Positions 37,641 through 46,657 of a stretch of DNA of 64,000 nt are shown here, in pieces. Numbering within the stretch: position 1 is the first letter of the stretch; each line of letters starts with the position of its first letter. Source of the DNA: Sphingomonas populi. GTDB lineage: Bacteria; Pseudomonadota; Alphaproteobacteria; Sphingomonadales; Sphingomonadaceae. The stretch is taken from positions 1 to 64,000 of the forward strand of contig NZ_SGIS01000014.1 of assembly GCF_004208535.1 (NCBI RefSeq). The letters run 5' to 3'. The translations under genes were made by a program, and so were the position numbers. The notes under the pieces were generated by a model. That model did not search any database and was not told the DNA's origin. It saw nothing but the letters and a program-made list of their open reading frames with translations.

Positions 37641-39566
37641 TTACGCCCGCGCGCTCTCGACGACACCGTCCGAATTGTAGCGCAGCGCCTTCAGCACCGA
37701 ATCGACGATCGCATCCGCGTCGAGTCCCGCCTGGGCATATTGCACCTCGGGCTTGTCCTGATCCTGGAAGGTATCGGGCAAGCGCAACGTGCGCAGCTTG
37801 AGGCCGGCGTCGATCAGGCCGTTGTCCGACGCGAACGTCAGCACATGGGCACCAAACCCGCCGATCGAACCCTCCTCGATCGTGATCGCGACTTCGTGCG
37901 TCGTCAGCAACTTGCGGATCAGCGCCTCGTCGAGCGGCTTGGCGAAACGCAAATCGGCGACGGTGGTCGACAGCCCGCGCGCATCGAGTGCGTCGGCCGC
38001 CTTGAGCGCCTCGCCCAATCGCGTGCCGAGCGACAGGATCGCGACCTTCTGGCCCTGCCGGACGATGCGGCCCTTACCGATCTCCAGCACCTCGGGCGTC
38101 GCGGGCAGTTCGACCCCCACACCGTTGCCACGCGGATAGCGCACCGCGATCGGCCCGCTGTCATGCGCGACGGCGGTGTGGACCATATGCACCAGTTCGG
38201 CCTCGTCCGACGGCGCCATCACCACGAAATTGGGCAAGGTCGCCAGATAGGACACGTCAAAGCTGCCGGCATGCGTCGCGCCGTCCGCGCCGACCAGCCC
38301 GGCGCGGTCGATCGCGAAGCGGACCGGCAGGTTCTGGATCGCAACGTCATGCACGACCTGATCGTAGGCGCGCTGGAGGAAGGTCGAATAGATCGCGCAG
38401 AACGGCCGCATCCCCTGTGCGGCAAGTCCGGCGGCGAAGGTGACGGCATGCTGCTCGGCGATGCCGACGTCGAAGAAACGCTCTGGATAGGCGCTCGCGA
38501 ACTTGTCGAGCCCGGTGCCCGAGGGCATCGCCGCGGTGATCGCGACGATAGTCGGATCGGTCTTCGCCGCTTCGACGAGTGCCTGACCGAACACGTTCTG
38601 ATATTGCGGCGGCCCCGGCGGCGCCTTGGCTTGCGTGCCGGTGATGACATCGAAACGCTGGACGCCGTGATATTTGTCGGGTGCGGCCTCAGCGGGCGCA
38701 TAGCCCTTGCCCTTCTGCGTCACGACATGGACGAGGATCGGGCCTTTGTCCGCGTCACGGACATTCTCGAGCACGGGGATGAGCTGCTCGAGATTGTGAC
38801 CATCGACCGGCCCGACATAATAGAAGCCAAGCTCCTCGAACAGCGTGCCACCCATCGCCATGCCGCGCGCGAACTCGTCGGTCTTCCTGAGACTGGTCGC
38901 GAGCGGACGCGGCAGCCGCTTGGCAACGCGCTTGGCGAGATCGCGCAGGCCAAGGAATTCCTTGCTTGACGCCAGCCGCGCCAGATACGCGGACAGGCCG
39001 CCGACCGGCGGCGCGATCGACATGTCATTGTCGTTGAGGATCACGACCAGGCGGTTACCGGCGGCTTCGGCGTTGTTCATCGCCTCATAGGCCATGCCGG
39101 CCGACATCGCGCCGTCGCCGATCACCGCGATCGCCTTGCCCGGCCGTTCGGCGATCTTGTTGGCGATCGCGAAGCCGAGGCTCGCCGAGATCGATGTGGA
39201 CGAATGCGCCGCGCCGAACGGATCATATTCGCTCTCGCTGCGCTTGGTGAAGCCCGACAGGCCACCGCCCATGCGCAGCGTGCGGATGCGGTCGCGCCGG
39301 CCGGTGAGAATCTTGTGCGGATAGCATTGGTGGCCGACGTCCCAGACCAGCCGATCGCGCGGGGTGTCGAATACGTAGTGAATCGCCACGGTCAGTTCGA
39401 CCACGCCCAGCCCTGAGCCGAGATGGCCCCCGGTCACGCCGACAGCGGCGATCGTTTCCTGGCGCAACTCGTCGGCGAGCTGGCGAAGATCGGCGGGTGC
39501 GATCTTGCGGAGATCGGCGGGCGTGTCGACGGTGTCGAGAAGCGGCGTGGTGGAAGCGTCAACCAT
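37641..39566 (-). CDS. dxs: 1-Deoxy-D-xylulose-5-phosphate synthase
   Basis: A 641-residue thiamine-diphosphate enzyme that condenses pyruvate and glyceraldehyde-3-phosphate, the first step of the MEP isoprenoid pathway. It has [21 protein letters not shown], the ThDP/Mg motif [17 protein letters not shown]...NDNDMSI, and [21 protein letters not shown] in the transketolase-like Pyr domain. Length is normal. Isoprenoid supply would serve quinones and the carotenoids common in sphingomonads. Confidence 0.98.
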   Translation of the reverse strand: MVDASTTPLLDTVDTPADLRKIAPADLRQLADELRQETIAAVGVTGGHLGSGLGVVELTVAIHYVFDTPRDRLVWDVGHQCYPHKILTGRRDRIRTLRMGGGLSGFTKRSESEYDPFGAAHSSTSISASLGFAIANKIAERPGKAIAVIGDGAMSAGMAYEAMNNAEAAGNRLVVILNDNDMSIAPPVGGLSAYLARLASSKEFLGLRDLAKRVAKRLPRPLATSLRKTDEFARGMAMGGTLFEELGFYYVGPVDGHNLEQLIPVLENVRDADKGPILVHVVTQKGKGYAPAEAAPDKYHGVQRFDVITGTQAKAPPGPPQYQNVFGQALVEAAKTDPTIVAITAAMPSGTGLDKFASAYPERFFDVGIAEQHAVTFAAGLAAQGMRPFCAIYSTFLQRAYDQVVHDVAIQNLPVRFAIDRAGLVGADGATHAGSFDVSYLATLPNFVVMAPSDEAELVHMVHTAVAHDSGPIAVRYPRGNGVGVELPATPEVLEIGKGRIVRQGQKVAILSLGTRLGEALKAADALDARGLSTTVADLRFAKPLDEALIRKLLTTHEVAITIEEGSIGGFGAHVLTFASDNGLIDAGLKLRTLRLPDTFQDQDKPEVQYAQAGLDADAIVDSVLKALRYNSDGVVESARA

Positions 39567-39662
39567 CGGCCGTCATTAGCGAAGCCCGGCGCGACTGTCG
39601 ATTGTTGCGATCGTTGTCCACACGACTTGACGCGCGGTGCGTTGCAATTGGACAACGGCTGC

Positions 39663-40199
39663 ATGTCAAATCCATCACACCGCCTCGCCACCGCCGACGA
39701 CATTCCCGCGATCGCCGCGCTGATGGACCGCGCGATCGCTGCGCTGCAAAGCGATTTCCTCACCCCGGAACAGGTTGCGGCGAGCCGGCTGAGCATGGGG
39801 CTGGACACGCAACTGATTGAGGACGGAACCTATTTCGTCGTGATGGTGGACGGTCAAATCGCCGGGTGCGGTGGCTGGAGTTTTCGCGCGACCTTGTACG
39901 GCGGCAATCACAGCGTCTCACTCCGGGATGGCTCGGTGCTCGACCCGGCCACTGACGCCGCGCGCATTCGGGCGATGTACACCGATCCCGATTTCACCCG
40001 GCGCGGGATCGGTCGGATGATCCTGCGCATTTGCGAGGAGGCCGCGCGGGGCGCTGGTTTCGCGCGTGCGGAGATGATGGCGACGCTGGCGGGCGAGCCG
40101 CTCTACCGCGCCTGCGGTTACGACGTGATCGAGCGGGTCGACAAGATGAACGGCAGCGGTGTGCCGGTGCCTGGCGTGCGGATGGGCAAGGCGCTTTAG
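39663..40199 (+). CDS. GNAT family N-acetyltransferase
   Basis: A 178-residue GNAT protein. It has an N-terminal HRLATADDIPAIAALMDRAI, then GCGGWSFRAT, the acetyl-CoA signature DPDFTRRGIGRMILRICEEAA and a C-terminal AGEPLYRACGYDVIERV. The substrate cannot be inferred. The ATG at 39663 is used because the frame upstream overlaps the dxs start region and lacks protein character. Its stop is 2 bp from the end of the convergent Zur-like gene. Confidence 0.9.
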   Translation: MSNPSHRLATADDIPAIAALMDRAIAALQSDFLTPEQVAASRLSMGLDTQLIEDGTYFVVMVDGQIAGCGGWSFRATLYGGNHSVSLRDGSVLDPATDAARIRAMYTDPDFTRRGIGRMILRICEEAARGAGFARAEMMATLAGEPLYRACGYDVIERVDKMNGSGVPVPGVRMGKAL

Positions 40200-40201
40200 G
40201 C

Positions 40202-40672
40202 TCAGCTCGCCGCGTCGCACTCCGCGCACTTGCCGCGCACTTCGATCACCGGGCGCTCTGGCGAAAAACCGGCTTTCTCCGCCGCCGAGCGCACGCCGTT
40301 GGTGATGCGGTCGTCGTCGAGGTGCGTGGTCTGACCGCAGGTGTCGCAGACCAGGAAGATGCAGTCGTGCAGGCAATCGGGATGCGCGTTGGCGATATAG
40401 GCGTTGGAGCTTTCCACCCGCCGCGCCAGATTGGCGGACACGAACAGGTCGAGGATGCGGTACACGCTATTGGCCGCGACACGACGCCCCTCCGCCTTCG
40501 AAACCGCTTCGGCGATGTCATAGGCAGACGCCGGCTTGTCGAAGCTCGCCAGTGCGGTGAAGATGTGCGCGCGCATCGTCGTCCATTGCTCGCCCGAACG
40601 CACGAGGGCGTCCTGTGCAGCGCGCGCGAGATCGTCGCCGTGCGGTTCCTGATGATGATGAAGGCTCGCCAT
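40202..40672 (-). CDS. zur: Fur-family metalloregulator, Zur-like
   Basis: A 156-residue Fur-family repressor. The winged-helix domain is about 20-95 (ALVRSGEQWTTMRAHIFTAL, then RRVAANSVYRILDLFVSANLARRV), and a dimerisation/metal domain follows. Two CxxC pairs (CDTCG and CAEC) would bind structural zinc. The segment SSNAYIANAHPDCLHDCIFLVC replaces the usual Fur HHHH-type motif, which favours Zur over Fur. The zinc assignment is inference. Candidate targets in this window are the DUF2946/ZnuD-like genes. Confidence 0.8.
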   Translation of the reverse strand: MASLHHHQEPHGDDLARAAQDALVRSGEQWTTMRAHIFTALASFDKPASAYDIAEAVSKAEGRRVAANSVYRILDLFVSANLARRVESSNAYIANAHPDCLHDCIFLVCDTCGQTTHLDDDRITNGVRSAAEKAGFSPERPVIEVRGKCAECDAAS

Positions 40673-40760
40673 AATGTGGAAATAGGCCTTCCTGCAGTGC
40701 GGAGCAAGGCGCTCGGCCCGTCGCGCTCTCGTCGCGGCCTGCCGATACGGGATTGAGGCC

Positions 40761-40789
40761 AGTTAAAATTCGTCCTATTGCAGTGCAAC
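40761..40789 (-). promoter_or_regulatory. Probable promoter of the Zur-like gene
   Basis: On the minus strand, TTGCAC (40784-40789), a 17-bp spacer and TAACTG (40761-40766). The -35 overlaps a small palindrome TTGCAGTGCAA (40779-40789). Confidence 0.4.
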
Positions 40790-40853
40790 ATGGCGATCCG
40801 TGAGATAAGCCAGTTCCGGCTGAACCAATCGACGAGGCAAGTGTTCGACGTAA

Positions 40854-41687
40854 ATGTTATCGCGCTTTCTCAACCGTCGCCGCGAGCGGCAGCCCGAACG
40901 GCGGATGGTGGCGGCCTCTTATGGCGCCCGTCTGTACGCGATCGGTGATATCCACGGCCGGCGCGACTTGCTCGACGATGTCCTCCAGCAAATCGCCGAA
41001 CAGGATGCTAAGAACGCGGGCAACCCGTCCGAGATTATCTTCCTGGGCGACCTGATCGACCGCGGCCCTGATTCGGCGGCGGTGGTCGAGCGTGTCGTCG
41101 CGCTGCGTGCGAGCGGACGCAGCATCAGCGTGCTGCTCGGCAATCACGAGGAAGTCTTCCTGCGCGTCCTGCAGGGCGAGGCCAATCTGCTGCCGATGTT
41201 CATCAAGATCGGCGGCCGCGAAACGCTGTTCAGTTACGGCATCACGCGCCACGAATATGACACGCTCTCGAACGAGGCGCTGGCCGAGCGGATGCGCGCG
41301 CTGGTGCCGCCCGCCCATCTCGCTTTGCTCAACGATTGCGACGAAATGGTGTTTCGGGGCGACTATGTCTTCGTTCATGCCGGCATCCGGCCGGGCGTAC
41401 CGCTCGCCGAGCAATCCGAGAACGATCTGCGCTGGATTCGCAGCCCGTTCCTGGAAAGTAGCGTGGATCACGGTCGGGTCATCGTCCACGGCCATACCGT
41501 GACCGAAGAGCCGGAGTTGCGCACCAACCGCATCGGCATCGATACCGGAGCGGTGTATAGCGGCCGGCTCACCGTGCTCGGCATCGACGGCACGCGCCGG
41601 TGGCTCTTCGAATCGGCCGCCAAGCCCGCCGTCGAACCGGCGCGGCGCAGCGCAGCGCGGCTTGATCTCCACTCCCATTCGTCCTGA
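40854..41687 (+). CDS. PPP-type metallophosphoesterase (serine/threonine phosphatase-like)
   Basis: A 277-residue calcineurin-like phosphoesterase with the full PPP signature: GDIHG (about residue 31), GDLIDRGPDS, GNHEE and later VFVHAGIRPG and VHGHT. These bind two metal ions. Bacterial relatives are PrpA/PrpB-type protein phosphatases or ApaH-like dinucleotide hydrolases; the exact substrate is unknown. The last codons and the stop lie within a dispersed repeat, so the C-terminal end may have been reset by its insertion. Confidence 0.92.
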   Translation: MLSRFLNRRRERQPERRMVAASYGARLYAIGDIHGRRDLLDDVLQQIAEQDAKNAGNPSEIIFLGDLIDRGPDSAAVVERVVALRASGRSISVLLGNHEEVFLRVLQGEANLLPMFIKIGGRETLFSYGITRHEYDTLSNEALAERMRALVPPAHLALLNDCDEMVFRGDYVFVHAGIRPGVPLAEQSENDLRWIRSPFLESSVDHGRVIVHGHTVTEEPELRTNRIGIDTGAVYSGRLTVLGIDGTRRWLFESAAKPAVEPARRSAARLDLHSHSS

Positions 41688-41757
41688 GCGTGTCGAACGA
41701 CGTGCGATACGCGTAGCGCTTTAGGCACGTCCTTCGACACGCTCAGGGCGAACGGTT
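41675..41757. repeat. Dispersed palindromic repeat, family D-like, copy 3
   Basis: CATTCGTCCTGAGCGTGTCG and its inverse (CGACACGCTCAGGGCGAACG) lie at the two ends of an 83-bp element. The left end includes the phosphatase stop codon (TCC TGA). The design matches family D, but the core sequence is GAGCGTGTCGAA rather than GAGCGAAGTCGA. Confidence 0.8.
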
Positions 41758-41821
41758 CGGGCGGGTTGGTCGCAGTGCCTCGAACGAGTCCGGGGACTGC
41801 GACCTTACCGCCTTATTCCGC

Positions 41822-42694
41822 TTACTTCGCGAGCAGTTCCGTAGCGAAAGCGCGCACACTCGGGCCGATGTCCGCATGTGCCAACGCAAGCGCGAGGTTC
41901 GCCTGAATGAAGCCAGCCTTGTCGCCGCAATCGTAGCGCTCACCGGCGAAGGTGAAGCCGTGGAACGGCTGCCGACCGATCAGTTGCAGCATCGCGTCGG
42001 TCAACTGGATCTCGCCACCGGCGCCGGCTTCCTGAGTCTCCAGAATACGCATCACTTCGGGCTGGAGGATGTAGCGGCCCGGGATCATCAGGTTCGAAGG
42101 CGCGCTGCCCTGCGCCGGCTTTTCGACCAGCGCCTTTACCTCGGTCAGCCGACCATCGATTTTGCCCGGCGAGATGATGCCATATTTGTGCGTTTCCGAC
42201 GGCGCCACTTCGAGCGCGCCGACGACATTGCCGCCGACCGTCTGATACGCCTCGACCATCTGCTTCATGAAGCCCGGCTTGCCCGCCATCAACTCGTCGG
42301 GCAGCAGCACCGCGAACGGCTCGTCGCCGACGATCTCGCGCGCACACCACACCGCATGGCCCAGGCCCAGCGGCTCTTGCTGGCGGACATAGACGGGCGA
42401 ACCCGGCTTCATGCGAATGCTCTCGACCACGGCGAGCGACTTGCCGCGACGGCGCATCGTGTCCTCAAGCTCGTAGGAAATATCGAAATGGTCTTCCAGC
42501 GCGGACTTGTTGCGGCCGGTGACGAAGATGATCTGCTCGATTCCCGCTTCGAGCGCTTCCTCGACCGCATATTGGATCAGGGGCTTGTCGAGGACGGTCA
42601 GCATTTCCTTCGGCATCGCCTTGGTCGCGGGCAGAAACCGCGTACCTAGACCCGCCACCGGGAAAACCGCCTTGCGCACCGGCTTGATCGTCAT
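41822..42694 (-). CDS. galU: UTP-glucose-1-phosphate uridylyltransferase
   Basis: A 290-residue nucleotidyltransferase making UDP-glucose from UTP and glucose-1-phosphate. The nucleotide motif is KAVFPVAGLGTRFLPATKAMPKEML. ALVEKPAQGSAPSNLMIPGRYIL and GGEIQLTDAM are typical of GalU. UDP-glucose feeds glucans, exopolysaccharide and lipid glycosylation, which suits the neighbouring glycosyl-transfer genes. Confidence 0.97.
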   Translation of the reverse strand: MTIKPVRKAVFPVAGLGTRFLPATKAMPKEMLTVLDKPLIQYAVEEALEAGIEQIIFVTGRNKSALEDHFDISYELEDTMRRRGKSLAVVESIRMKPGSPVYVRQQEPLGLGHAVWCAREIVGDEPFAVLLPDELMAGKPGFMKQMVEAYQTVGGNVVGALEVAPSETHKYGIISPGKIDGRLTEVKALVEKPAQGSAPSNLMIPGRYILQPEVMRILETQEAGAGGEIQLTDAMLQLIGRQPFHGFTFAGERYDCGDKAGFIQANLALALAHADIGPSVRAFATELLAK

Positions 42695-42894
42695 GCGTAT
42701 CTATCTCCGAAATCGCGATGAAATATGTGAAGTGCGCCGCCGGAAACAGGGCCGCTGCTGCCACGGCTATACCGGGGTACGTGTCGTCTTGTCGATTGGC
42801 ATACAACGCCGATCCGGCACCAAATGCCGTATTCTTGCTGCGGCGCGATACTGTTCAGCCACACGAACATGCCGCTGTGCTGGTGGCGACGCCC

Positions 42895-44301
42895 TTAAAA
42901 GGCATTGCGGTGCATCAGCACTTTGAAAGTCTGCAAAACCAGAATCACGTCGCGCCACACCGTCCACGATTCGAGATAGGCGAGATCGGCCTGAAGCCGG
43001 TTGAGCAGATCGGCGCCGGTCTCGGTATTACCGCGAAACCCACGTACCTGCGCGAGTCCGGTCAACCCTGGCTTGACAGCGTGACGGTTCCAGTAATGCG
43101 CCGACACCTCCCAATAGAGGGCGCGGCCAGCCAGCGCGCCGGTCGCATGCGGGCGGGGGCCGACGATACTCATCTCGCCACGCAAAACGTTCAAAAGCTG
43201 TGGCAATTCGTCAATGCTGGTCTGGCGGATGAGCCAGCCGACCCGCGTCACGCGTGGGTCGCCGCGCGTGACGAGGCGGCTGGCGCTGGCATCGGCCTGC
43301 GCGACGTACATGCTGCGGAACTTGAGCATGCGGAACAGCCGGTTGCCTTGCCCGACGCGCTGTTGCGCAAACAGAATCGGCCCACGCGAATCGCATTTGA
43401 TCGCGATCGCGACGATCAGCAGCAGCGGCAGCAGCCCGATCAACATGCCGCCGGCCACGATGAGGTCGAAGACCCGCTTGGTAACCCGGTCGATACCGCT
43501 AAGCGGCCCGACCGCGACCACCGCAGTCGCGAAACCATGATATTGGCTCGTGCCGATCGCACCCAGGGCGTCGAGTTCGGGCGCGAGCACCTCGACCTGA
43601 ACGCCGGCGCCTTTGAGCGCCAAGGCCCATTTGCCGCGCCGCTCGGGCGGGCAGGAAATGATGACGCGGTCGGCCTGGAACACACATTCGCCGATACGGT
43701 GCAGCATCATCGGATCGTTGAGATTGGGGGTGATGCCAGCGCCCTCCACGTCGACACGGGTCGCCGTGCATTGCGGTGGCGGCTCGACCCCGTCGACGAT
43801 GACGATCTCGGTTGCCGGAGTGCCGCCGAGCGCGCGCGCCGCCAGATCGGCGAAGATCGCGCGCGCGAGGATCAGCGAAACGCCGCTCAGCAGGCAGCCG
43901 GTCGCCACCAGCACCCGCGACAATTCCTCGTTCGAGCGGGTGGCGAAGGTTATCGCCAGCCCAATCGCATAAGCGCCGAGCAACGCGGAGAACGCCTTGC
44001 GCATGCTCCGCGGCGGCTTGATGATGTTGCGGAGGGAAAACGCCTTTATTTGCAAGGCGATGAGATAATAGAGCGGCAGCACGAGCGTGAGCAGGCTGAC
44101 CACGCGCACGCCGAAGAAATAGCCGAGATGCACCCAGGCGGCGAACACGATCGGCGCGACGATCGCGACCAGATCGACCGCGAGCACCAAGAGCACCAAG
44201 CGGCCGCGAATCATTTGCTTGGATATGCCGCGCGGCGCGAGCGCAACCGGATCAAACGACACGCGTTCGCTCTCCCCCTGCTTGCTCTCGAACGTGGCCA
44301 C
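42895..44301 (-). CDS. Polyprenyl glycosylphosphotransferase (exopolysaccharide initiation)
   Basis: A 468-residue membrane enzyme of the WbaP/SpsB/GelB-like family, which transfers a sugar-1-phosphate from a UDP-sugar to undecaprenyl phosphate to start a polysaccharide repeat. Four or five N-terminal membrane segments (about 35-150) precede a soluble region. The C-terminal sugar-transferase domain (about 270-468) begins KRVFDLIVAGGMLIGLLPLLL and has GPILFAQQRVGQGNRLFRMLKFRSM, DELPQLLNVLRGEMSIVGPRP and KPGLTGLAQV. Sphingan-type initiating enzymes use glucose, which galU could supply. Confidence 0.92.
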   Translation of the reverse strand: MATFESKQGESERVSFDPVALAPRGISKQMIRGRLVLLVLAVDLVAIVAPIVFAAWVHLGYFFGVRVVSLLTLVLPLYYLIALQIKAFSLRNIIKPPRSMRKAFSALLGAYAIGLAITFATRSNEELSRVLVATGCLLSGVSLILARAIFADLAARALGGTPATEIVIVDGVEPPPQCTATRVDVEGAGITPNLNDPMMLHRIGECVFQADRVIISCPPERRGKWALALKGAGVQVEVLAPELDALGAIGTSQYHGFATAVVAVGPLSGIDRVTKRVFDLIVAGGMLIGLLPLLLIVAIAIKCDSRGPILFAQQRVGQGNRLFRMLKFRSMYVAQADASASRLVTRGDPRVTRVGWLIRQTSIDELPQLLNVLRGEMSIVGPRPHATGALAGRALYWEVSAHYWNRHAVKPGLTGLAQVRGFRGNTETGADLLNRLQADLAYLESWTVWRDVILVLQTFKVLMHRNAF

Positions 44302-44464
44302 GCGAATTCATCCCCTTCTCTCGATCTCGACGGGGCGGCAGGATGCTAGTGCGAAGGATGCCATAAATGGTGCGATGCATCAACTCGTTCCAATATGGCG
44401 GTTGTTCCACGGTCGGACGCCGCTATGGTCCCGGCGCGGAGTCCCACTCGGGTAGACGGTGAAG

Positions 44465-44791
44465 ATGAGCGGTATCGCGGATTTCGAAGCGCTGAAGAAT
44501 CTCGTCGCACCTCGCGGCGAACTCGGCCGGTCGATCCTCCATATCCATCTTGGCATTGCGATCTATATCGCGCTGCGGCTGGCAACGCGCCAGCGGCTTG
44601 GCCCGCTATGGGCCTTGGCGGGGGTTGCGATACTCGAAGCGCTCAATGAAACGATGGATCTCGCTGCGACATGGCCGGTTCTTCAGGCCTGGCAGATTCG
44701 CGACACGCAGCAGGATGTGTTCAACACGATGTTATGGCCGTGTGTGCTGTGCGGGCTGGCGTTGTGGGATGCGCGCAGACGGCGCGGCTAG
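44465..44791 (+). CDS. Small membrane protein of unknown function
   Basis: A 108-residue protein with three hydrophobic stretches (IHLGIAIYIALRLA; LWALAGVAILEALNE; MLWPCVLCGLALW) and an Arg-rich end. DTQQDVFNTMLWP resembles the end of VanZ-like membrane proteins, but I would not assign it. The ATG at 44465 is preferred to a GTG two codons upstream. It is probably co-transcribed with the beta-helix gene 47 bp downstream. Confidence 0.7.
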   Translation: MSGIADFEALKNLVAPRGELGRSILHIHLGIAIYIALRLATRQRLGPLWALAGVAILEALNETMDLAATWPVLQAWQIRDTQQDVFNTMLWPCVLCGLALWDARRRRG

Positions 44792-44838
44792 GCGCGTCGG
44801 CGCCGATATGCCAACGGGCAAGTGCAGGAGTCTCTTCG

Positions 44839-46641
44839 ATGCGTGACCTCGACCTTCCGAAGCTCACTCGCCGCGCCGTGCTGCCGCTGCTCGGCGTCGC
44901 CGGGGGCGCGTTGTGCGTGCGCGCGACGCTTGCCCAGCACGGCACCACCGAAGATGCCGACTGGCCGAAATGGGCACCGACACGCGCCGCTTTCTATGCC
45001 GAGATCGCGCAGTGGCGGACCAAGGGCCAGGACATCCGCCAGTTCGGCGCGAAGCTCGATGGGCAGGCCGACGATACGCAGGCGCTTCAGCAGGCGGTCG
45101 ATGCCGGCGTGGCGGTGCTGTTGATTCCGGCGGGCACGCTAAAGCTGACAAGGCCCGTGATGCTGACCAGGCCGATCGCGATTCTCGGCGCGGGCGACGC
45201 CACGGTGCTGCGCTGGGAAGGTCGGCAACGCGACCCCTTCCTTGCGATGCCGGCGGACAAGAACCCTGCGACCTTCCTCATCGGCGTACATGTCGATTCG
45301 ATACGATTGGTACGACCTGCGCCGCTACCCTCCAACGGCACGATCCTGCGGTGTCTCAATGGACGGAAGGTGTCGGTAACACGCTGTTCGACCGATCGGT
45401 TCGGCGCCTTGGTGGTGAGCCCGCTACGCAGACTGACGCGCGATACGCGTAAGGACATCCACGATCTCGCGCTCGATGCAGGCTTCTCACCGAATGGGGA
45501 CGATCTGAACGAGGACATCATCGTCTTCGACAATCGCGTCGACGGCGGCGCATATATGAGCCAGATTTTGCGGGCGAATTTCGCCAAGCGGATCATTGCC
45601 GTGGGGAACACCGGGCGATACGCCAACATAAGCTGGTTCGGTGGCTCGGCGAAGATCACCTTCGGCGGGGCACAGCAATATCTGCGACGCGCGCGCGATA
45701 TCTATATCACGCACAACAAGGTGCATGGTGCCAATGGCGGCATCTACGGCAATAATGGCGACGGCATCCTCGTCGCGCACAATGAGGTGAGCGAAATGCT
45801 CGACGTCGGCATCGACTTCGAGGGCTGCTTCAACGCGCTCGCGCATGACAATGTCGTGCGCAATGCCTCCAATTACGGGCTGGCGACCTTCTATGCCGCC
45901 AAGAACATCGTGTTCCGCAACAACCAGGTTTATCAGGACGGCAGCGCCGCGCAGCTACCCGCCCGCTATGGCAAACGCTATGGAAAGAGTGGTGGCCGCG
46001 CGCTGTTCGCGCTGCGCAGCGCGGGCTTCAGGCGGTCGCCGGGCGCGATCGACGTGTCGTTCATCGGCAACCGCTTCGTCTTTGCCGGCAAGACCGGGAG
46101 CGGGGTGTGCCTGCCGAGCTATTTCTCGCGGTTGGTGCTCGACGGGAACACGTTCGAGAATGTCGCATGCGACCTGACCTGCGGCTCGACCGGCACGGTG
46201 ATCGTGACGCGCAACAAACTCAGTTTCGACCGCGCGATCGTGGCGCCCTACCGTGTACTCGGCGACAGTGCGGTGCAAGCGACCTTCACCGACAATGAGA
46301 TACGCGTGACCGCAGCCCAGACCCCCGGCACGATCGCGATCGCCGACACCGCACCGGTCGCCGGCGGTCACCGCGCCGAGATTTCGCGCAATACGGTGAT
46401 CGACGCGGGCAAGGACACCGCATTGCCGATCGTGCTGTTCGGAGCGCAAGGCCACGCGACCGTCACCGGCAACACCGTCGGCGCGGTCTATGTGGAAAGC
46501 AAAGCCCTCGGTGTCGTGTCGGGCAACCGCACGCGCGGCGGTGCCGCCGTGGCGGCGGCGGGGCTACCGCCGGCATTCGTGCCCGCAGCGGCCGAACCCG
46601 AAGCCGCTCCCGAACAAGCGCCGACCGACGATACGCCGTGA
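44839..46641 (+). CDS. Right-handed beta-helix protein, Tat-exported (polysaccharide lyase-like)
   Basis: A 600-residue protein. The N-terminus LTRRAVLPLLGVAGGALC is a probable Tat signal. DIRQFGAKLDGQADDTQALQQAV is the pectate-lyase-superfamily opening seen in phage tailspikes and lyases. Many parallel beta-helix coils follow (NKVHGANGGIYGNNGDGILVAHNEV, NTFENVACDLTCGSTGTVIVTRNKL). An Ala/Pro-rich tail ends it. In this setting it could trim or modify the exported polysaccharide, which is inference. GCAGGAG precedes the ATG. Confidence 0.85.
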   Translation: MRDLDLPKLTRRAVLPLLGVAGGALCVRATLAQHGTTEDADWPKWAPTRAAFYAEIAQWRTKGQDIRQFGAKLDGQADDTQALQQAVDAGVAVLLIPAGTLKLTRPVMLTRPIAILGAGDATVLRWEGRQRDPFLAMPADKNPATFLIGVHVDSIRLVRPAPLPSNGTILRCLNGRKVSVTRCSTDRFGALVVSPLRRLTRDTRKDIHDLALDAGFSPNGDDLNEDIIVFDNRVDGGAYMSQILRANFAKRIIAVGNTGRYANISWFGGSAKITFGGAQQYLRRARDIYITHNKVHGANGGIYGNNGDGILVAHNEVSEMLDVGIDFEGCFNALAHDNVVRNASNYGLATFYAAKNIVFRNNQVYQDGSAAQLPARYGKRYGKSGGRALFALRSAGFRRSPGAIDVSFIGNRFVFAGKTGSGVCLPSYFSRLVLDGNTFENVACDLTCGSTGTVIVTRNKLSFDRAIVAPYRVLGDSAVQATFTDNEIRVTAAQTPGTIAIADTAPVAGGHRAEISRNTVIDAGKDTALPIVLFGAQGHATVTGNTVGAVYVESKALGVVSGNRTRGGAAVAAAGLPPAFVPAAAEPEAAPEQAPTDDTP

Positions 46642-46657
46642 TGCCGGGCTCTCACGC

